Assembly (NCBI RefSeq): GCF_004770145.1
Contig: NZ_RQFW01000022.1
Span: 1-64,000 of the forward strand
Source of the DNA: Leptospira bourretii
GTDB taxonomy: Bacteria; Spirochaetota; Leptospiria; Leptospirales; Leptospiraceae
DNA length: 64,000 nt
Direction of reading: 5' to 3'
The notes under the pieces are model-generated. The model was not told where the DNA came from. It saw nothing but the letters and a program-made list of their open reading frames with translations, and searched no databases. Position 1 is the stretch's first letter, and the number at the start of each line of letters is the position of its first letter. A program made the position numbers and the translations under genes. Of the stretch, positions 60,794-64,000 are shown piece after piece.

Positions 60794-62371
60794 TTAACTA
60801 TCTTTATTTGTATGGCCTTTTGTTTTTCGAAATTGGTTCGGGTTCACACCTGATTGTTTTTTAAACTCCAAATAAAATGCAGATCTAGATCCAAATCCAG
60901 AAAGTTTACCAACTTCCGCAATATTGAGTTCTGGTTTTTCATTTAATAAAATCATCGCTTCTTTGATTCGATATTGGTTTAAAAGCGTTGGAAAGTTGAA
61001 GTTGTATTCTGAGTTGATGAGTTCACTTAACTGGTGGTAGGAAAGACCCATTTTGGATGCGATCAGTTCTTCATTACATTCTGGATCCAAATAAATTTTA
61101 TCTGCACCGAGTAAGGATTCTAGTTTATTGCGAAATTCTGTTTTATCTAATTTTGTTGTTAACGATCGGTATCTTGTTTTTGATTTATCTTTTTTTTCAT
61201 AGTTGCGCAAAAACAAAAAAGATCCCGCAGTTAAGAAAGGAAGATAGAACACAGACGCATAAATAAAAAACGGCTGATATGGATAAAAATCGAAATGGAA
61301 CAACGTCTTTAAGAAGACGGAAAAAAGAAAAAAGAACCAACCAAGAACATAGGATCGATTTTCACTTTCCTCTTTCGATAACAAAAGTGAATGAGTTTTG
61401 TATAAATGGTAAGCGGCAGTTCCAAAGATTGATAAAACTAGAAAAATTCTAAATTCGTAGACACGAGGAAAGAGAGGCACAAGGATATATAAAAATCCTG
61501 CAAAACCTGAAATCCAAAACAAAATCTTTTTAGATACACGAGAGCCTACAAACTGATCAAAAGAAGCCAAATAGACAAAGAAGATAAAATGGTTAATTGA
61601 TAAAAAGATATAATAGGAATGCCTGATTAAATTATTAGTATTTCCCAAAATTGATGCAAACTCTTTCCCATGCACCGAATACACGAGAAGAAAGAACATA
61701 AGAAAATGAACTAAAATGGAGAGATAAACTTTTTCTTTTGATTTTAAATACTCAGAAATTGCCCAAACAAAAGACACAATCCCTACCATAGAAAAAAACA
61801 AAAAGGTTAGAAACCGAAACAAAACAACAGAACGATAACCGGATTGAGAAATGGTCCGGATGGGAAAATTTAAGTCTTCGTTTGAAATAAGATAAATATA
61901 AAAATAACGACTCTCTTTAGGCCGGAGTGTGACATTAAAATGGGGAAATGGAGAAAGAATCGCCAACCAATCCTCCCAAACATAACCACTATAGGAATCG
62001 ATCACGTTCCCTTCCGAACTCTCCGAACAAAGTTCCACAAAAGGAATGTTAATCCATTGTATCAAAACACTGAATTGAGAGTCCATTTCCAGTTCATTCA
62101 GTAACTGAAACCTGACCCATTGGCCACCTTCCTCCCGTTTTCCCCTCATGGCATCGGGACTCCGGTTGTCGATCCAGACCAAATGACGCAGAGATTGGAT
62201 CGATTCGTGGCTACAATTCTTGGGAACTTCTGTCTTTTGGGGTACCAAAAATTGGACATCATGGCTGATGTTCCGTCCGTAGAAACTTTCTGGTTTCCAG
62301 AGACACCCCTCCAATCCGGCTAGGATTGCCAAAAGGAACAGGATTCCAGCCATTTGTTTCATCTGAATCAC
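60794..62371 (-). CDS. Membrane-anchored 7TM-sensor AraC regulator
   Basis: The 525-residue protein has a lipoprotein-like signal (L-A-G-L-E-G-C, Cys23) and a periplasmic beta-rich sensor (about 25-175) resembling 7TMR-DISMED2. Seven membrane helices follow (about 185-395). A cytoplasmic AraC DNA-binding domain follows (about 420-525) with two HTH units (S-K-M-G-L-S-Y-H-Q-L-S-E; G-K-L-S-G-F-G-S-R-S-A-F-Y-L-E-F-K-K-Q). Signals sensed outside would be passed straight to DNA without a kinase. It lies between the two transporter genes and is divergent from sbtA across the inverted repeat. Confidence 0.85.
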   Translation of the reverse strand: MIQMKQMAGILFLLAILAGLEGCLWKPESFYGRNISHDVQFLVPQKTEVPKNCSHESIQSLRHLVWIDNRSPDAMRGKREEGGQWVRFQLLNELEMDSQFSVLIQWINIPFVELCSESSEGNVIDSYSGYVWEDWLAILSPFPHFNVTLRPKESRYFYIYLISNEDLNFPIRTISQSGYRSVVLFRFLTFLFFSMVGIVSFVWAISEYLKSKEKVYLSILVHFLMFFLLVYSVHGKEFASILGNTNNLIRHSYYIFLSINHFIFFVYLASFDQFVGSRVSKKILFWISGFAGFLYILVPLFPRVYEFRIFLVLSIFGTAAYHLYKTHSLLLSKEESENRSYVLGWFFFLFSVFLKTLFHFDFYPYQPFFIYASVFYLPFLTAGSFLFLRNYEKKDKSKTRYRSLTTKLDKTEFRNKLESLLGADKIYLDPECNEELIASKMGLSYHQLSELINSEYNFNFPTLLNQYRIKEAMILLNEKPELNIAEVGKLSGFGSRSAFYLEFKKQSGVNPNQFRKTKGHTNKDS

Positions 62372-62438
62372 CAGTCTTTGGGCAATCTATACGCAAGAAA
62401 GCGATTTCAAGGTTTGGAAAAAAACGAATTGGATTATT

Positions 62439-62468
62439 TTTTGTCCAATTTTATGATTTTGGACAAAA
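62439..62468. promoter_or_regulatory. Perfect 10-bp inverted repeat, probable operator
   Basis: TTTTGTCCAA (62439-62448), 10-base spacer, TTGGACAAAA (62459-62468). Half-site centres are 20 bp apart, i.e. on the same face of the helix. It lies in the divergent promoter region, 38 bases before the sbtA start. TAAAAT at 62477-62482 could be the sbtA -10, so the right half would overlap the -35 position. Binding by the adjacent membrane AraC protein is inferred. A transcriptional hairpin function is less likely, as no gene ends here. Confidence 0.65.
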
Positions 62469-62506
62469 TGCATGTCTAAAATGATGACAACGAGAGGGAA
62501 GAAATT

Positions 62507-63493
62507 ATGGATTTCCATGCAGCACTCAACAACATATTAAACCCACCGGTACTCTTTTTCTTTTTAGGAATGGGTGTCGTATTTTTCAAATCAGATCTAA
62601 GGATTACGGAAGGTGTCTCCAAATTCCTATCTTTGTATCTTTTGTTCTCCATCGGCTTCAAAGGCGGCCATGAACTTTTCAAATCCCCTTTTGCGGAAGA
62701 ACATTTGTTAACACTCATCGCCTGTATGTTTATGGCATGTTTTGTTCCCATTTATTCTTACTTTATCTTCAAAGCAAAACTGGATCATGCGAACTCTGCA
62801 GCCCTTGCAGGAAGTTTTGGTTCGATCAGTGCCGTTACCTTTGTGACCGCTGGTGCTTTTTTACACAGTTATGGATATGAATACCAAGGTTTCATCGTTG
62901 CAGGAATGGCCCTTATGGAATCACCTGCGATTGTTCTCGCAGTGATTTTAGATCGTTTGGGTAAAAAGAAAAACCATGAAAACATAAACGAAAAAATTCA
63001 ATGGAAACAATTACTCCACGAAGCTTTCTTTAGTTCTTCAGTTTATATTTTGATCGGAGCACTCATCGTTGGTTATCTTTCTGGCGAATCTGGTTGGAAT
63101 ACCACAAAACCTTTTACGGAAGATATTTTTAAAGGACTTCTCACTTTCTTTCTTTTGGACAAAGGAATTGATGCCGCAAAACAAATGCGTGAACTAAAGA
63201 AAGTCGGATTTTTTTTGGTTGGATCAGCACTTGCCATCATGGTGATCAACGTGGTCATCGCGATTCTACTCACAAAGATCATCCAAATGCCAATCGGTGA
63301 TGCATTGATGTTTGTCGTACTCTGTGCCTCTGCATCCTATATTGCAGTACCAGCTGCCATGAAAGAATCCATTCCGGAAGCAAACCCAAGTATTTACCTA
63401 ACCGTTGCCTTATCGATTGTATTCCCCATCAATATCATCATTGGAATCCCTTTATACTTTTACATACTAAAAGTGATAAGCGGAGTTGCTTAA
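62507..63493 (+). CDS. sbtA: SbtA-type sodium-dependent bicarbonate transporter
   Basis: The 328-residue membrane protein has ten predicted helices in two inverted halves. The N-terminal P-P-V-L-F-F-F-L-G-M and F-K-S-D-L-R, L-S-L-Y-L-L-F-S-I-G-F-K-G-G and G-S-F-G-S-I-S-A-V-T-F match the SbtA family (formerly DUF897). SbtA imports HCO3- with Na+. In cyanobacteria it is controlled by the PII-like SbtB, which is not in this window. GAGAGGGAAG precedes the ATG. In a heterotroph like Leptospira the bicarbonate would feed anaplerotic or fatty-acid carboxylation. Confidence 0.88.
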   Translation: MDFHAALNNILNPPVLFFFLGMGVVFFKSDLRITEGVSKFLSLYLLFSIGFKGGHELFKSPFAEEHLLTLIACMFMACFVPIYSYFIFKAKLDHANSAALAGSFGSISAVTFVTAGAFLHSYGYEYQGFIVAGMALMESPAIVLAVILDRLGKKKNHENINEKIQWKQLLHEAFFSSSVYILIGALIVGYLSGESGWNTTKPFTEDIFKGLLTFFLLDKGIDAAKQMRELKKVGFFLVGSALAIMVINVVIAILLTKIIQMPIGDALMFVVLCASASYIAVPAAMKESIPEANPSIYLTVALSIVFPINIIIGIPLYFYILKVISGVA

Positions 63494-63530
63494 TTCGAGA
63501 GAACATCACTGAAGGAAAAGGAGATATCAG

Positions 63531-64000
63531 ATGTATATTTCAAAAGGTTATTTCTATTTTCTATTGTTAGCGGTTTTTTTGCCGCTAACAGTGCCAAAAG
63601 CAGAACCAATAGATACACAAAATTCCGAAGGAACGGTTCAGACTCCCAAACCTTATGTTTCAACAATGAAAGAAAAAGGGATCGATCCTGAATTCAATCG
63701 GCATATGTTTGTGGAACCAGAGTTGTCCAAACATTCAGCTAACTCGCAACAATTTTGGTTAAATGATGTATTACGATTTGGATTGTATTTAAGGCCCAGA
63801 CAAGAATCCAGATACAATTTGGATTTTAATGCTTCTGACAAAGGTTATATTGATAGAACCATCCAAACATCTTCCATTTATTTTATTTTTGACCCAAGTC
63901 CTTATGTTCAAGCAAAGGTAACACTCCAAGATGCTCGAGTTTGGGGTGGAGAATCACCGGCATCTTCTGGAGACATACGAGCTAATTTTTTTAATAATAC
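63531..64000 (+). CDS. Porin / alginate-export-like outer-membrane protein, 5' part
   Basis: The gene runs off the right edge; 156 codons are seen without a stop. AAGGAGATATCAG precedes the ATG. There is a signal peptide (cleavage near P-K-A-E, residue 24), a short polar linker, and then barrel strands beginning L-R-F-G-L-Y-L-R-P-R-Q-E-S-R with D-P-S-P-Y-V-Q-A-K-V-T-L-Q-D-A-R-V-W-G. This is a pattern of alginate_exp-type porins common in Leptospira. It lies 37 bases after sbtA, so the two may be co-transcribed, giving an outer- and inner-membrane import route. Confidence 0.7.
   Translation, partial: MYISKGYFYFLLLAVFLPLTVPKAEPIDTQNSEGTVQTPKPYVSTMKEKGIDPEFNRHMFVEPELSKHSANSQQFWLNDVLRFGLYLRPRQESRYNLDFNASDKGYIDRTIQTSSIYFIFDPSPYVQAKVTLQDARVWGGESPASSGDIRANFFNN
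63565..63590 (+). promoter_or_regulatory. Hairpin inside the porin signal-peptide codons
   Basis: TGTTAGCGG (63565-63573), loop of seven T and a G, CCGCTAACA (63582-63590): a perfect 9-bp stem starting 34 bases after the A of the ATG. It lies in the codons of the signal hydrophobic core. It could slow early translation or be a coincidence of Leu/Ala/Val/Pro codons. Confidence 0.4.

Overview
The window looks like chromosomal DNA of a spirochaete of the genus Leptospira, probably the saprophytic (environmental) side of the genus. This is inferred from AT-rich coding DNA, the many small lipoproteins with loose spirochaetal lipoboxes, TTG starts, the Leptospira-type outer-membrane and Ig-like proteins, and an OxyR/AhpCF peroxide defence. 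I saw no rRNA or tRNA gene, no CRISPR array, no insertion sequence and no phage gene. Nearly all the DNA is coding, and most boundaries are tight or overlapping.

Layout. 1-9.3 kb: a large Ig-like surface protein with a structured leader and a 53-residue tandem repeat, an outer-membrane protein, small lipoproteins, a DUF1993 protein, an AraC regulator, a DUF1761 membrane protein, then pckA (minus). 9.4-10.8 kb: glgA. 10.9-22.3 kb: four paralogous lipoproteins that start, after the acylated Cys, with a K-L-x-[LF]-N-N-P-x-D tag. They are interrupted by a DUF1304/ECF-sigma pair, a divergent AraC/NmrA-type pair and a WD40-like periplasmic protein. 22.4-32.5 kb: a DUF5329 protein divergent from a TetR gene with two matching operator-like palindromes, then a minus-strand operon of alpha-2-macroglobulin, PBP1C and a membrane alkaline-phosphatase-fold enzyme. 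32.6-41.4 kb: a small protein, a PAS/hybrid histidine kinase, an oxyR-ahpC-ahpF cluster (minus), and a 7TM PP2C phosphatase coupled to a LytTR response regulator.

41.5-49.3 kb: a plus-strand operon with three small lipoproteins, a TonB-dependent receptor, a Cys-rich lipoprotein, ExbB, ExbD, TonB and a LytS-like 7TM histidine kinase. It looks like a self-contained sensed uptake system, whose kinase may pair with the LytTR regulator 6 kb upstream. 49.2-53.2 kb: a minus-strand copper/redox cluster with a SCO1-like protein, a two-domain multicopper oxidase, a 3-TM protein, and a cupredoxin/beta-helix/TM fusion lipoprotein with its own consensus promoter. 53.3-58.1 kb: a TolC/MacA/MacB-type efflux operon ending in its TetR gene. 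58.2-59.1 kb: a TPM-domain protein. 59.2-64 kb: a SulP-family transporter and a membrane-anchored AraC regulator on the minus strand, divergent from an SbtA-type bicarbonate transporter, with a perfect 10-bp inverted repeat between them. A porin-like gene runs off the right edge.

Themes. The window is rich in envelope proteins and in regulators placed beside their likely targets (OxyR, TetR x2, AraC x3, LytTR, ECF). A short dispersed intergenic repeat occurs at least three times, each time directly after a stop codon. Four convergent gene pairs overlap tail to tail.
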